Shown: positions 22,550 to 34,599 of the stretch, piece after piece
Layout: every line of letters starts with the position of its first letter
How positions within the stretch are numbered: the stretch's first letter is position 1
Origin: Hermetia illucens
Taxonomy: Eukaryota > Arthropoda > Insecta > Diptera > Stratiomyidae
DNA length: 64,000 bases
Reading direction: 5' to 3'
Assembly: GCF_905115235.1 (NCBI RefSeq)
Contig: NC_051849.1
Span: 136,630,712-136,694,711 of the forward strand
Notes under the pieces: generated by a model
Database searches by the model: none
Seen by the model: only the letters and a program-made list of their open reading frames with translations
Told to the model about the DNA's origin: nothing
Translations under genes and position numbers: made by a program

Positions 22550-23120
22550 ATCAGTTTTAAAAAGTACGATGACGGGAAAGATGCCTTCTGCCAACTACTT
22601 AGTACAAGGAACTGTAAAGTGCCTGTTGATGGCTATATGGTCATTGCGGGTGTTCTTGATAGTGATGTGGGCGAAAAGGCAGACAGCAACAGGTGCCATG
22701 GGAAATGGTTTGGAGCACGCAATGAATGTGGTGAGGGTGCTATATAGTCGATTTTGCAGCCAATCACGTACTTGTCAATACAAGGTTTACCAAACGATGA
22801 TCTCATCTTCCTACATTTTTTAGTGGAAACAGCAAAACGCAAATCGACTATGTTTCGTGTGAAAAGAGAAGAAGTCATCTCTGCGATTGTCGAATATCGA
22901 AGAATCGTGAAATCAAAAAAATCCAATTCGCAAAAGAGGCTTATACAATCTTCGGGATGACTAAGTCTGGTAAGTGGTTCATTAACTGAGGTACTAACGA
23001 TGTGCAAATGAAGTTCCGTGAAAAGAAACGCAACGATAAAACACTGGTCTATTAGCTAATTTACAAGAATATCAACTGAGAAACAAAGAAAATTATCGCT
23101 GTTACTCTAGCTTTCCATTT
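22550..23120 (+). mobile_element. LINE endonuclease fragment, RTE-like family b
   Basis: The plus strand reads VPVDGYMVIAGVLDSDVGEK, ADSNRCHGKWFGARNECGE, then in another frame YSGNSKTQIDYVLCEKRR, which is the apurinic-endonuclease-type EN domain (AGDLN-HVGEKADG-GARNEEGERI ... TQIDYIL). The catalytic GDLN Asn/Asp positions are mutated (GVLD). Frame breaks occur; the fragment ends before RT. A related EN piece is at 34.6 kb. Confidence 0.75.
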
Positions 23121-23459
23121 TAAAGGTATTTAGTGCTTATTTGAATTTGGTGTGACTCGCAGCGTCAATATGATTTTCTTAATCACGGAGAACGGTCCCG
23201 GCCGGTTATGCCTATAACGCCAGCGACGTCGATTTCGATTTATGTGACTGCTATAATCTATATCCATATCCGTTTGTGAGCACGAGTTTTTATTTCGGCC
23301 TGTTGTGATATCATATTGATTTACTAGCTGAGTAGGTGGAAAGTGGCGTTTCTTTTTTCTGTCCAAATGGTTGATTGAGGGTTGATTGAAGAATCTGATG
23401 TATGCTGTGTGGTATTAGGTATCAACATTTGAGTCCTCAATGAAAGATGTTAGTTTAAT

Positions 23460-23880
23460 TGTATTATCGTATTTCATGCCATTGACAAGGTCAGCCAGAC
23501 ATTTCCCTTATCTGAACAGGGAGTGCCATGGGCGAAGATGATGTGGTCCCTTGTTTCAACTTCGTCGCATGCGTCGCAGCGGTCCGCGGTTAAGACACTT
23601 AACCTGACCAGAAAGACCTTGTTGATTTTAGTTCTAGCGTGGAGAACCAAGGGTTGTTTAGAATTCGTGGGAAGATGTAGGCAAAGAACTTTTCTTTTAT
23701 CCTAGAGGTTTGTTGATATTCCTCATTCCAAGTGTCCATGACTTTTTTGGTGATTGTTGTCAGTCCATCTAGAGAGAACGGGAGGAGGTTTGTGAGTGTG
23801 CCTGCAGGGGTAGCTCTTTTGGCAGCCTGGTGTGCTAGTTCATTGATAGCCCTGGAATCCAAACTACTTGAACTGCCTCA
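23460..23880 (-). mobile_element. LINE RNase H and C-terminal fragment, I type
   Basis: The minus strand reads DSRAINELAHQAAKRATPAG (RNase H NEXADXXAKXA motif), then a linker with DTWNEEYQQTSRIKEKFF, and further on RCDACDEVETRDHIIF, a CX2C...H tail of I-clade ORF2. Upstream catalytic acids of RNase H are not present. Confidence 0.7.
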
Positions 23881-23885
23881 AGGTG

Positions 23886-24175
23886 AAAATTTTATAACTC
23901 TGAGATAAACTTAAGGGGGGTTTTGCTCAATTTTCCCAAAAATATGGTAATATACTATTATTAACTTAATTTGAACAGATATCGATATGGAGAGTATTTT
24001 GAGGTCTGGGGACCATATAGAGCCAGCTTCAGGATTTTTTTCAGATTTTTCGGGTGGGTAGTTTCTGAGAATGGCTCCGTTAAAGAAATCTTCACTTTGC
24101 ACCCCTCCCACTCACTCTCACTCAGACAGGCAGACATTGAACGGATTTTAATAAGGTTTTGTTTTACAAACAAAA
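23886..24175 (-). mobile_element. HINE-like repeat, copy G (inverted, 5' part)
   Basis: Its right end is the reverse of the family 5' end (ATAAGGTTTTGTTTTACAAA) with a degenerate CAGACAGGCAGACA microsatellite, and inside are GATATCGATATGGAGAGTAT and TTTTTTTCAGATTTTTCGG. The 3' end of the element is missing. Confidence 0.7.
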
Positions 24176-24352
24176 GAGCAGAAATAGCAGCGCCTTCGGG
24201 CTCCGTCGAGTGTGCTGCATCAGTTCCAAGCCGATGGAAGTCATCATCTTGAGTTGTTAATTAGTTGGGGCGCGGTGTTCCAATGTGGTTTGGATTTTGG
24301 TAGACTTGGCGGGGGTTCGATCGGGTTTGATTTGCGTGTAAACATTTTTAGC

Positions 24353-25020
24353 TCAAAAACTTTCCTGTTTTAGGTTTTTAATTTGATGATTTCTTTTGCA
24401 ATGAGAATCATTCTTCGGTGTTTGGGGGAGGTTCGCCAATAATGGCAAAGATGGCATGCTTCGGGTGGAACTTGCGAGTCCAGCATAACGTGGCAGTTGG
24501 GAGTCTGCAAAGCTGTTCAGTTTCTTGTTAATGTAACCTGGGCTGTTGACAGTGGACACGGGACAGTCGCCAACTTTGAGCTTTGATAAAAATGTTGATT
24601 AGCGATATTGGTCTGTAATTGCGGACGTCCGTGAGATCTTTGTTTCTTTTTGGGATCCGAACTACACGGATGACCCTCCATCCCAGTGGCACCGCAAGTG
24701 ACAAAGGTTGGGGTGCACTAGCCATAGTTGGTTTGGACGGAGGCAGCCGCGATGGTGGATGATATGAGCCCTAAGCCTATCAAGGTATTTGCCCTTGTAT
24801 TCGTCATTCCATGAAAATGTTGGTTGAGTTTCTTGCGAGGAGTTCCGGATTCGTTTGATGAAGGTCCAGAATTCTGAAAGGCTTGAGGATGGAGTTATTT
24901 CCTCCGTTTAGCCTCCCCACTTGAATAAGCTAAAATTCTTTGGTATTTGATGTGGCACAAAAGCCTTTGTAGCGACGTTGCTTTTTGTCGAAAAAAATTT
25001 TAGAGGTGGGTTTCACCAGC
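24353..25020 (-). mobile_element. LINE reverse transcriptase fragment, I/Jockey type
   Basis: The minus strand reads GWRVIRVVRIPKRNKDLTDV then RNYRPISLINIFIKA, the RT entry motif (W..a.vv.ipKpgKd.....yRPIsLln). The upstream part is heavily decayed (ILDLHQTNPELLA). Truncated before the palm. Confidence 0.7.
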
Positions 25021-25029
25021 TTTCTGGCT

Positions 25030-26400
25030 TCCAAGAGTTACTTTTAATGTGCAAGGTGGCTTTACGGTCATCCAGTAAACCATGTGCTCGGAGTAGGTTT
25101 CTTAGTCAGCCAAAAAATGAAACCTGCTGTTATCGGCTTTGAAAACATAAGCGAACGGTTATGCACTCTGCGCTTGCGAGGCAAGTTTAGAAATATAAGC
25201 CTCATTAACGTTCACGCCCCTACAGAGGAGACTCAGAGTCGGAGAAGGATACCTCCTACGAGGCAGTAGAACGAACCCTCGAAGCCTGTCCCATCATACT
25301 TGGGGATTTTAACAGCCAAGTAGGGAAGGAGCCCGTATTCAGGCAATACGTTGGCTCCCATAGCTTACACGAAAAAACAAATGATAACGGACTGCGGATT
25401 ATTCAATTAGCAGGGTCACACGAAATGGTTGTTGGAAGTACATGGTTTGCGCGGAAAGCGGTCCACAAACATACGTGGGCCTCTCCAGACGGGACCACTT
25501 TCAACCAAATTGACCACGTGTCATCGAACGCCGCCACCTCTCAGGCTTGATGAATGTCAGAACATATAGGGGGGCCAATATAGACTCGGATCACTATCTC
25601 GTTGGCGTGGTGCTCCGAGGTCGAATAACAATACCACCTAGAATCCCCTCTGACAATCAGTTGAGGGTGAACACTGAAGCCATCCACAACACAACCCTCC
25701 GCGACACCTATGAGAGGGAAATGGATGCCGCAATAACTGCAGTCGGAGAACCAACAAGTCTGTGAACTAGAAAAGTACAGGGAGCAACCGCACCAGGCGC
25801 GCAAGTTTTACCAACAAGCCAGCAGGATGAAGCGTTATACACCTCGATGCTCACCCTGCCGAGACAAAGGAGGAAATATGATTTGCGACAGAATGGGCAT
25901 ATTAGAGCGATGGGTTGAGTATTTTGATGAGCTACTGAACAATCAGAACATCGGCGAGTTGGAGGTCCCGCCAACTGAAGACGACGGACAAATATTGCCA
26001 CCACCAAGTTTAGGAGAAACAGTCCGTGCAATTTATCGGCTAAAAAATCATAAGTCGCCAGGAACCGATGGAATTACAACCGAATTGGTTAAATATGGAG
26101 GCGACCAGTTACACCAAGTGGTTCATCAACTTGTGCTCACGGTGAGGCATTATTTGTCTCATACATAAAAAGGGAGATATCACACAGTGCAGCAATTATA
26201 GAAGTATCACGTTGCTGAGTACCATCTATAAGATATTCTCCACTATCTTACTAGGTTGGATAGCCTCATACGCCCACAACATCATTGGCCCATACCAAAC
26301 AGGCTTCACTCCAGGCAAATCAGCAACAGATCAGATTTTCTCTCTGCGGCAAACGATGGAAAAACTGTTGGAATATGGACAACAGTCAGGTTTTGCATTA
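25030..26400 (+). mobile_element. LINE fragment, RTE-like family a, endonuclease to RT fingers
   Basis: Plus-strand parts in order: ISLINVHAPTEE, PIILGDFNSQVGKEPVF (EN catalytic GDFN intact), FNQIDHV, TYRGANIDSDHYLVGVVLRG (SDH motif intact), YFDELLNNQNIGELEVPPTE, NHKSPGTDGITTELVKYGG, then KRGDITQCSNYRSITLLSTI and YQTGFTPGKSATDQIFSLRQ. Several frame changes; it stops before the YxDD palm, so it is 3'-truncated. Best-preserved EN domain in the window. Confidence 0.85.
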
Positions 26401-26479
26401 TTAAGAATTTGGAACTCTGTTCCAGGGAGGAATCACAGTAGGATTGATAGTATTACCCCATGTTTGGGAACGTGCATTG

Positions 26480-27430
26480 AAACTACCAGCTAGAACAATG
26501 TTTGATCTTTATTCCAAAAACTGAAGTAGCGAAGGTAGATATATTGGTTGACAGAGGAAAATATACGGAAATAATTGTGATGTTGGGTTCTAGGTTTTTA
26601 GTGCAAGCTATGATAAAGTCATGGTCTGTTTGATATGGGACTGTTTGGAAAACAATGTAGTGTCTGAAGGTGATTGCGGCACCATAAAACAGATCTGGTC
26701 TAAATTTAACAATCGTATTGAAACCAAAAATGAACGATTTACTACTTTTTTCCTCATGGTTAAAAATTACCAATTTAACTGTATCGGCATTAAGATTGTT
26801 AGTATAATACTCAAGAGACTCTTTGTTTTCTCGTAGACTTTGCATATTATGTTGAAGGGTCTACACCATTTGCTGCCTTTACAATTTCCAAATTACTTAT
26901 TATTTATTTATTAGCGATTTGCGGAAAATATTATAGCTGCATTTGAGCTCGTCATCATTCAGTTTGTTAGAGACTATCTGATTGTTGCACTTTTACAACT
27001 TTTATTGGGGAGATGGTTCCTTCGAGGATTTCCTTCTCCGTGAAGGAAACTGGAATTCTCTTTACAATACCGAAGCGATAAACATAGTTTTGGGGAATAA
27101 AGGCTCTCAAGCCTTTTTTTCAAACTTTTCCTCTTTGACAAAATCGTTCAGATTTTTTGCAGTATCAAGGTTGACACGAAAACGCAAGACCTCGATTTTC
27201 TTAGCGTGGGTGGTATCATTTAATTTGAAATTTTTGATTGCTTCGAAAGAGTAGAGACCATCCAGGCTTTCCTTGGTTTTGTCTGGGCGAAAAATCTTGT
27301 CAACTAACACTAGGAAGGACTTTTTAAGGATGCTTTCGTCGTAAGTGACTGTTTCGTTTCGTTTTGGGGGACCATTTCAACAGGGGCTGAAGCTGTCGGC
27401 CTCGTCATCTTGCAGGCACACAGAGGAGGG
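26480..27430 (-). mobile_element. I/Jockey-type LINE, ORF1 end and ORF2 start
   Basis: On the minus strand the first part reads LDGLYSFEAIKNFKLNDTTH and, after a frame break, FIPQNYVYRFGIVKRIPVSF then TEKEILEGTISPIKVVKVQ, a typical insect LINE ORF1 gag-like RNA-binding region. After an AT-rich spacer, an EN-like start reads GAAITFRHYIVFQTVPYQTD and LEPNITIISVYFPLSTNIS. The element stops within the EN domain. Confidence 0.6.
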
Positions 27431-27745
27431 GGGGGGGATACTATCCTTTTCTCTTTTTGAGGCATGTTCAAGGCAGATTTTGAGAGCCACTGATGGATGT
27501 TGATGATCCAAAACAGCGGCTTCCACTTATAATCGACACGTTGGGAACAGAAATGGCTAACTTTTATTCGTTGATATCAAAAACTATCCATGTAGGGCCA
27601 GCGGCACTAACTGACAGAAATTAAGTAGCAGCAAGACTGAAGTTAATAATTTACGTGTAAAACAACATGTCGATTGACGGTGTCAGATGTGGAACCACAA
27701 AAAAAGGAAATAAACGCTTGAAACTATAATTACTCCACTAAACAC

Positions 27746-28276
27746 TTGCCAAGGCAAAACAAAAGAAAAAACAGAATGATCCGTATACAACGGCGGCTGG
27801 ATGATACATCTGTTGACTTATCAAAAGCCGATAGAAACACATACAATATAGTGAACATTTCCGTTGCGTTAATGACAAGAACGGTATTGGCGACTTGTAA
27901 CGGACAGATGGCGGAAACATTTCAAGCAGATTTTAACAAAGAATTTGCTCATCCTCCACTTCTACAGGGAAGGAATCGAACGAATGAAATCAGGAAAGTA
28001 ACGGGATCTGACGATATCGTGGCTGAGCTATGGAAAGCGAAGGACTTGAAGCCAACACTGTGGCTCAGTGTGTTCTTCAATTGGATTATTGAAGAGGGTA
28101 GAACACCATCTTACTGGCAAGAAAGCTTGACCATTCTTATATGGGAAAAGAACGACAGTCCAGCAGAACATTCAAATTACCGTCCGATCCGGTTGCTGTC
28201 CCATATTATGAAGAACGTCTTTTTGACAATCATATTCGCGGTTAAAAGGGCTCGGACAGGACCGATGGAAAACTGA
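27746..28276 (+). mobile_element. LINE reverse transcriptase fragment, RTE-like family b
   Basis: A 176-codon open frame contains DLSKADRNTYNIVN, VTGSDDIVAELWKAKDLKPT, LFNWII-like VFFNWIIEEGRTPSYWQESL, and SNYRPIRLLSHIMKN, matching the K..GpDdIpaE.WK / .GRiP..W..S / NYRgIrLLSH.mK pattern of RTE-like RT. It ends before the palm. Confidence 0.8.
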
Positions 28277-28329
28277 TAGGCTGGCCTGTTTAATAATTAA
28301 GAGGCGAACATTTTTGTTGCTTGCATTTA

Positions 28330-29080
28330 AAAACCCGAACCAGTCAACCGATGAGCTGACGTTTTTTGTATAAACAAGGCGACAAAAACCATTTCTCTTA
28401 CATACATTTTACAGATTACAGATCCGAACCATTCGGAAATCATGTTTAGATTAACAACACAATGACGACTGTAGGCAGATTTTATTTAAAAATTTAAATT
28501 TTCATCAGTACATTAGACATTGCCATAGGCTGAGCTTATACGGTCAAAATGTCATCAGTCTGATGTAAGTCAGAATAACGAAATCATGGCAAATTGATCG
28601 TTCTAAATTTTTAAATAAAATCTGTCAATCTAACTGGACTGCTGATAAGTTGAGTATAGTGCAGTTGTCATGGTCCTGTTAATTGAAACATGACTTCCGA
28701 AAGGTTCGGAAGTTGGAAAGCATGCAACGAAATTGTTATTCGTCGTCTTGTTTACACAAATACGTAAGTCCATCAGTTTGTCATTAGTCAATTTTTGATG
28801 GAATGACTTATGGCAGACTGATGAAGTACTCCTGGTAAATAAGACGACAAAAACATTGTTAAAGACCCGAATTATTCGGAAGTCACACAATAGCAACTGC
28901 AAAAATGGCCAGTCCGGCGGGATTGACGATAAGTTGAGTGTAGTGCAGTTGTCGAAGTTGGTCGAAACATGCTTTCGGAATGTTGAAAAGAATGCAAAAA
29001 AATGTTTTTTTTTTGTCTTGCTTATACTAAACATGTCAGTCCATCAGTTTTTGATCAGTCCATTTTTGATGGCACTGCCG
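28330..29080. repeat. Diverged tandem repeat, unit about 450 bp with MITE (about 300 bp without)
   Basis: The word series GACAAAAAC..., CCGAA(C/T)(C/T)ATTCGGAA, GATAAGTTGAGT(A/G)TAGTGCAG, TTGTC, AACATG, AAAG(C)ATGCAA, TTTTTGATGG occurs twice (about 28375-28840 and 28841-29080) in the same orientation. The first unit is longer because a MITE (28476-28624) sits inside it. Origin unknown; the second unit ends just before the mariner copy at 29142. Confidence 0.55.
28476..28624. mobile_element. MITE candidate, 149 bp
   Basis: CAGATTTTATTTAAAAATTT at the left is mirrored at the right end (AAATTTTTAAATAAAATCTG); about 22 of 24 terminal positions pair. The interior is non-coding. It interrupts one unit of the flanking tandem repeat, whose other unit lacks it. 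Confidence 0.6.
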
Positions 29081-29141
29081 ATCGAAATTTTATTTGCTGG
29101 TTTCCCCATCATCCCATCAATTTTTTCTTACATAAATGCTA

Positions 29142-30461
29142 CAGGGCGCGGCAGCATAACTTCCTTTTTTTCAAAACTCAATAAAAACTATTGTATGCAT
29201 CGGAAAATATTTATTTATTTTTTATAATGTAGGTACATGTCTAAAGTTTTTATTTACATTGTTTTGAAGATCAAATCTGTTAGGTGACGTCCCCCATTCT
29301 TCATACATTGCGTAAACCGATTTCTGGCGTTTGTCATGACTCTTGTTAGCATAGCAGGTGTTATGTTGGCAATTTCTTCTTGGATGTTGGTCTTCAAATC
29401 TTGTAGGGTTCTTGGATGGTTCACATAAACACGGGATTTCAAAAAACCCCATAGAAAAAAATCACAAGGGGACAGATCGGGAGAACTTTCCGGCCATTCC
29501 AAATCGCCTCTAATTGAGATAAGGTGCTCTGGAAAGTGTTCCCTCAAAACAGCCATCAATGCTCTTGAAGTGTGTGCTGTTGCACCGTCTTGTTGGAACC
29601 AAGTGTCCCCAAATCCAAATTTTCTAGCCGTGGGAAAAAAAATTCTGTAGCATGTTTACATACCGGTCCGAATTCACTGTCACTGTAACCTCATTTTCCT
29701 CAAAAAACCAGGGACCAATAATTCCAGCTGAGGAAATTGCACACCACACTGTGACTTTGGGTGAATGCAAAGGCTTTTGATGCAATTCTCGAGGGTTGGT
29801 GTCAGCCCAGTAGCGCATGTTTTGTTTGTTAACCGACCCACACAAATGAAAATGAGCTTCATCGCTAAAAAAAACAATATCACCCTCGGGAACGACATCA
29901 AGAAGAAGCTCACACGCGTTCATCCGAGAATTGAAGTCACGTTCTGAAAGTTCCTGCATTATCGCCATCTTATAGGGATGAAAATGAAGATCATCACGAA
30001 GAATTCTTCTCACAGAACGATCGGATAGTCCAAGGACAGATGCGTGTTTGCGCGCAGAACGCCGTGGCGATCGCAACATTGACGCTCTCACTGCTTCAAT
30101 GTTCTCAGGTGATCTAACGGGCCGAGGGACTCCAGTTCTTCCTTTTGTCGCACTTGCAGTTTGTCTGATTGTAGTGACCCATGTAACAATTGATTTGCGG
30201 TCTGGGACGGGAGCCAACGGGGCTAAATTAAAGCGATTCCGAAATGCACGCTGTGTTGCAATAACCGAACATCCGCTTGAAAAGCAAACCTCAACGGCAA
30301 AGGCACGCTCCTCACTATTCCAACGCATGATGGCGACTGAACCATATCGGGACAAAACTTTACAGTATCCCCTCTTGAACGAGACCACTAGCGCTCCGCT
30401 ATGACATCAACTAACTGAGTGGCGCACATTTTAAAAAAGGAAGTTATGCTGCCGCACCCTG
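29142..30461 (-). mobile_element. Mariner-superfamily transposon with DD41D transposase, copy 1
   Basis: This 1320 bp element has terminal inverted repeats (CAGGG(C/T)GCGGCAGCATAAC) and TA on both sides (29140-29141, 30462-30463). The transposase is on the minus strand: helix-turn-helix region with PVPDRKSIVTWVTTIRQTAS, SDRSVRRILRDDLHFHPYKM, first Asp in FFSDEAHFHLCG, second in FQQDGATAHTS, third in SPDLSPCDFFLWG. Exactly 41 residues separate Asp2 and Asp3. An eight-T run after LQN shifts the frame (ORF1 30388-29624, rest 29559-29254) and a further one-base loss in a G run follows, so this copy is defective. Copy 2 at 47.37 kb is almost identical. Confidence 0.9.
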
Positions 30462-30639
30462 TACATGGGATGAAAATTCCGCGAACTCGAAGTGGAAAAC
30501 AGTTCTTTTGGAAGATTTTTATTTACTGTTAAAGCAGTACACTTTTTGTTGCATTCCTTCAACATTTGTGCTCTTTCGGGGAGTGAAATGTTTCGAATGC
30601 GTCAAAATAAGCCTTTGTTTCTTTTCTTTGTTTTCAAGT

Positions 30640-33600
30640 TCCGTGACTGTGCGGAGATGGCAACTCCAATACCTTGTAGTGCCCCTGTTCCGGAAGTAAG
30701 CCTAGTTAGAATCGCTAGTCCTGAGCAGATGGATTCGGACACAAACCGAGTGGAAATGCAGTCAACCGTCCTAGCTAGAACCGAAGAGGAAAGGCTCATC
30801 AGGAAATGCGCAGCAGTGGTAAAGCGTATGCGGTCGGCAACGTTTCTCCAGAGGAACGTCATCAAAGGCGTCAAAAACGGGCTGATGGAACTGGAGGAAC
30901 TATTGGACCGCATCTCCTTCTATAGGCGAACGTGGAGAGCAGATGAAGACGATTGGAGAGCAGAAACCGCCGCATTCCCCGCTGAGAACGTCACTTGCGC
31001 CAAATGAACAGCAGATAGCCCCCTTGTAAAGCGAACTGAGGAAAAAAGAGAAAGAGGACAACGTGCCCGAAGGAGGCTTTATCGAAGTAGTTTCCAGGGC
31101 CCAAAAAAAAGAAGGCGAAGAAGGAAAAAAAGAAACAACTAACTCCGCCGCCAGAGACACGTCTGTCCAAAAACAGAGAGGCTACTAACCAAAAGCCAAG
31201 AGCAGAAAAGACGAGGAAGCAAAGAAGGACTAGACCGTCGGCTCTGCTCATTAAGCCGACGGAAGGCAAGACATTTGCGGAAGTCCTTAGTGAAACCCGC
31301 TCCAGGATGAAACCCGAAGACAATGGAGCAGAGGTGTCTTCCATACGGAAAACAAGGAGTAGCGGAGTTCTCATCGAACTAGGCCCAAAGACGACTAACA
31401 AGAGTACGTTCTGCAAAGCGGTCAAGGGGCTATTGGGGGAGAAGGCTCTTGTTTCGAGCCTAGAGCCCATGTGCTCTCTAGAAATGCGGGATCTTGACTG
31501 CCTGACAGAAAAGGTTGGAATAGAGGAGGCACTGAACCGTGAATGTCGAGAGGAAACCAACGTCCGGGTAGGTATCAGCTCTGTAAATGCTCGAGGCCAA
31601 AAGTTCGCCGTGGTGGAAGTCCCCGAGCAATATGTGAGGAAACTCCTTAGCAGCGGGAGAATCAAAATCGGATGGGTAGTATGCAAGGTGCGAATGTGGA
31701 TAGTCCCCACTAAGTGCTACAGGTGTCTGGACTATGGACGCACGTCAGCAAATTGCAAGGGTCCGGACAGGAAGACAGCATGCCAGTGCCAGTGGGTCAT
31801 CAAGCGAAGCCCTGCATGGAAAGCGAGAGTTGCAGGGATCGTGGCCGTATGGTGAGAGCGTAGCAGACACTGCGGACTCGGGACGGTATTCGATCTTCAG
31901 GGCGGAATTGGAGAGGGCGAACGGCATAATCCGCATTTTACAAATTAACATGCATCGGAGAGCAATCGCTCACCAGTTGTTAGGAGAGTTCGCTGCGGAA
32001 GTAAATTCTGATCTAGTGCTGATTGAGACGACGTTCGACTTCGTGTTCTTGCTGAAGGCCAGGGGAACGGGTGTGTCTGGATCCGGTGTTTAGGGATAAC
32101 GTTTTTTAGTGTTTACCTAACGCCAAACGAAATGATGAACGACTTTAGACGCCGGCTTGATGCTCTGGAGGACGCCGTTTCGAGCATTGAGGGACGAATC
32201 CTGGTAGACGGTGATTTTAATGACAGGGCTCTTGAATGGGGCATGCTTCAGAAATGGCGGCGAGAACCGGGCTCGTAGTTTTAAACACCGGATCCACGCC
32301 AACGTTTCGGCGCCCAAGCTGCGAAGGAAGCATTCCTGACATCACTTTTGCGTAGGAATCTCTGGCAACATCGGCGAACGGGTGGCGAGTCCTAGCAGAA
32401 CTCTCGGCAAGTGATCACTAGTACATCGCGTTCGAATTGGTTGACGTTACTTGCCGGGGAGCACCAACGCGACGCTCCCCCTGCCTGTGGAATGCCGCGA
32501 CGGTAAACATCGGGAAGCTCATCGAAGCTCTTGGAGGAGGCACGGCCGCGCTAGAAGATGCTCGGGGGGTGGTAGTGTCGCAGCTGATAGTGTCGTAAAT
32601 TCAATGATGAACCTGATAACGATGGTGTGTGAGGCTTCCATGCCCCGGAGAGGCCCCAGGCGCGATAAACCTTCTATGTACTGGTGGACGGCAGAAATTA
32701 TCGACCTACGGAGGGAGTGTCACAAGCTCCGCCGTTTGGCACAACGTTTGCACGCCAACGAGGAGGCATGTGTCATAAAAGCACAGTATAGATCAGCCAA
32801 AAGAAGACTCCGCAGCGCTATAAATAAAAGTAAAGCTCGCGGCTGGTAGAACCTTGTTAACGAGGTGAATGAGGACCCGTGGGGACTTGGTTATAAGCTT
32901 GCCTTCAATTTCGTAAGATGGGCAGATATGCTAGGCACACAGGATCCATCCTAGGGCCGGACCTCTGGAACGCTTCCTACGATAGTTTACTGAGACTCGA
33001 TATGCCCGAAGAGTCGCACCTGGTCGGTTATGAAGACGACGTTGCGGCACTTGTTGCCGGACACACTGTTGAACAGACGCAAATCAGATTTGGAATATTG
33101 ATGCGCCGGGTAAGGGGATGGATGACTGCTCACGGTTTCAGCCTTGCGCTGGAAAAAACCCAAGTATGCATCTTGACCAGAAGGAAAATGCCGACCCTAC
33201 GTCCCATATCGATCGGTGAGTTGACTATAGAGTCAAAACCAGCGGTTAAATACCTTGGTTAGCTGAGCTTCTTCGAACAAATCAAAGCAGCAGCGGACAT
33301 GGCTGCAGCTGGAGTCGCGGTCTTGAGTCGGCTAATGGCGAATGTCGGGGGCCATATATCAACTAGGAGAGATGGGGGCAACGCAGTCGGTTCTGCTTTA
33401 TGGTGCGGAGGTATGGGCTAATGCCCTTGACAAGGAGGTGCATCGTAAACGTCTTGCTCAAGTGCAGAGGCGGGGAGCTGTGCGAGGGGCGTCTGTTTAT
33501 CGCACCGTCTCCGAACCGGTTGCGATAGTGATCGCGGGAGTGATCCCCGTTGCCTTCCTTGCCAAGGAGCGGAAAGCTATCTACCGCCGTAAGGACGAGA

Positions 33601-33720
33601 ACTTAAGGGAGGTGGTTTCCCGTGAAGAACGTCAACGCATCCTTACCGAGTGGCAACTTTCTTGGCAAAATGAGGCAAGGGGCAGATGGATTATCAATTA
33701 TTCCCGTTATTATGACGTCA
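30640..33720 (+). mobile_element. R1-clade LINE, ORF1 and ORF2 (defective)
   Basis: ORF1 (about 30655-31860, two frames) begins MATPIPCSAPVPEVSLVRI and ends with zinc-knuckle cysteines CYRCLDYGRTSANC then CQC. ORF2 starts near 31930 with IIRILQINMHRRAIAHQLLG (EN start), then GRILVDGDFNDRALEWGM (EN core), TFRRP-like text, IKAQYRSAKRRLRSAINKSK (pre-RT), LVGYEDDVAALVAGHT (palm, YEDD in place of FADD), LRPISIGELTIESKPAVKYL and ERQRILTEWQLSWQNEARGR near the C-terminus. The RT fingers between about 32880 and 32930 are deleted and multiple frame breaks occur. R1 elements usually sit in 28S rDNA; no rDNA is seen here. Confidence 0.85.
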
Positions 33721-34560
33721 ATGCCTGACGACTGGCAATCAGGCATTATCTGTCCCACATATAAAAAGGGGGATATCACGCAGTGCAGCAATTATAGAAG
33801 TATCACGTTGCTGAGTACCATCTATAAGATATTCTCCACTATCTTACTAGGTTGGATAGCCCCATACGCCCACAACATCATTGGCCCATACCAAAGAGGC
33901 TTCACTCCAGGCAAATCAACAACAGATCAGATTTTCTATCTGCGGCAAAGGATGGAAAAACTGTTGGAATATGGACACTAGTCGCATCATCTGTTCATCG
34001 ACTTTAGAGCCCCCAATGATAGCATAGCCAGGGTAAAATTGTACACGGCAATGAGGGAATTCGGTATCCCGACGAAATTAATAAGACAGACTAGGCTGAC
34101 CTTGACCAATGTACGAAGCCAGATAAAGGCAGCAGGATCACTTTCAAGACCATTCGACATCAACAACGGTCTACGACAAGGAGATGCCCTACCATGCATC
34201 CTCTTTAACCTGGCCTTGGAGAAAGTGATTCGCGATGCAAATGTAAATGCGAGAGTACCATCCTCTTTAAGTCCGCTCAACTACTGGTCTACGCTAACGA
34301 TATGGACATGATGGGAAGAACAACCCGAGATGTACAGTCTACCTTCATCCAAATCGAGCAGGCGGCGCGAGATCTTGGGCTGCACATTAATGAAGGCAAG
34401 AAGGCAGTACGTGGTGGCAACGTCAGCGCCAAAACCAAAAGAACGAACGACATCGAATCGCACTGGTCAAATGAAAACAATGAAGATAGGAGACTACAAC
34501 TTTGAGACCGTTGAAAATTTCTCCTATCTAAGAAGTCGAGCGGATTCTTGACGGATTGAT
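33721..34560 (+). mobile_element. LINE fragment, RTE-like family a, RT
   Basis: Plus strand: KKGDITQCSNYRSITLLSTI, YQRGFTPGKSTTDQIFYLRQ, REFGIPTKLIRQTRLTLTNV, INNGLRQGDALPCILFNLAL, TTRDVQSTFIQIEQAARDLG, DYNFETVENFSYL. The palm YxDD reads YANDMDMM (Asp1 lost). Joins the R1 piece directly at about 33720, so one element was broken into or truncated against the other. Confidence 0.8.
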
Positions 34561-34599
34561 GAAGGTCCCTATTATGACAACTGATCTCACGATTTGTTT

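Noticed and set aside
30048-30404. A 118-codon plus-strand ORF
   Set aside because: Antisense shadow of the mariner transposase, repeated at 47541-47780 in copy 2 for the same reason.
30991-31710. A 239-codon minus-strand ORF
   Set aside because: Antisense to R1 ORF1; Ser/Phe/Leu-rich shadow composition and no family resemblance.
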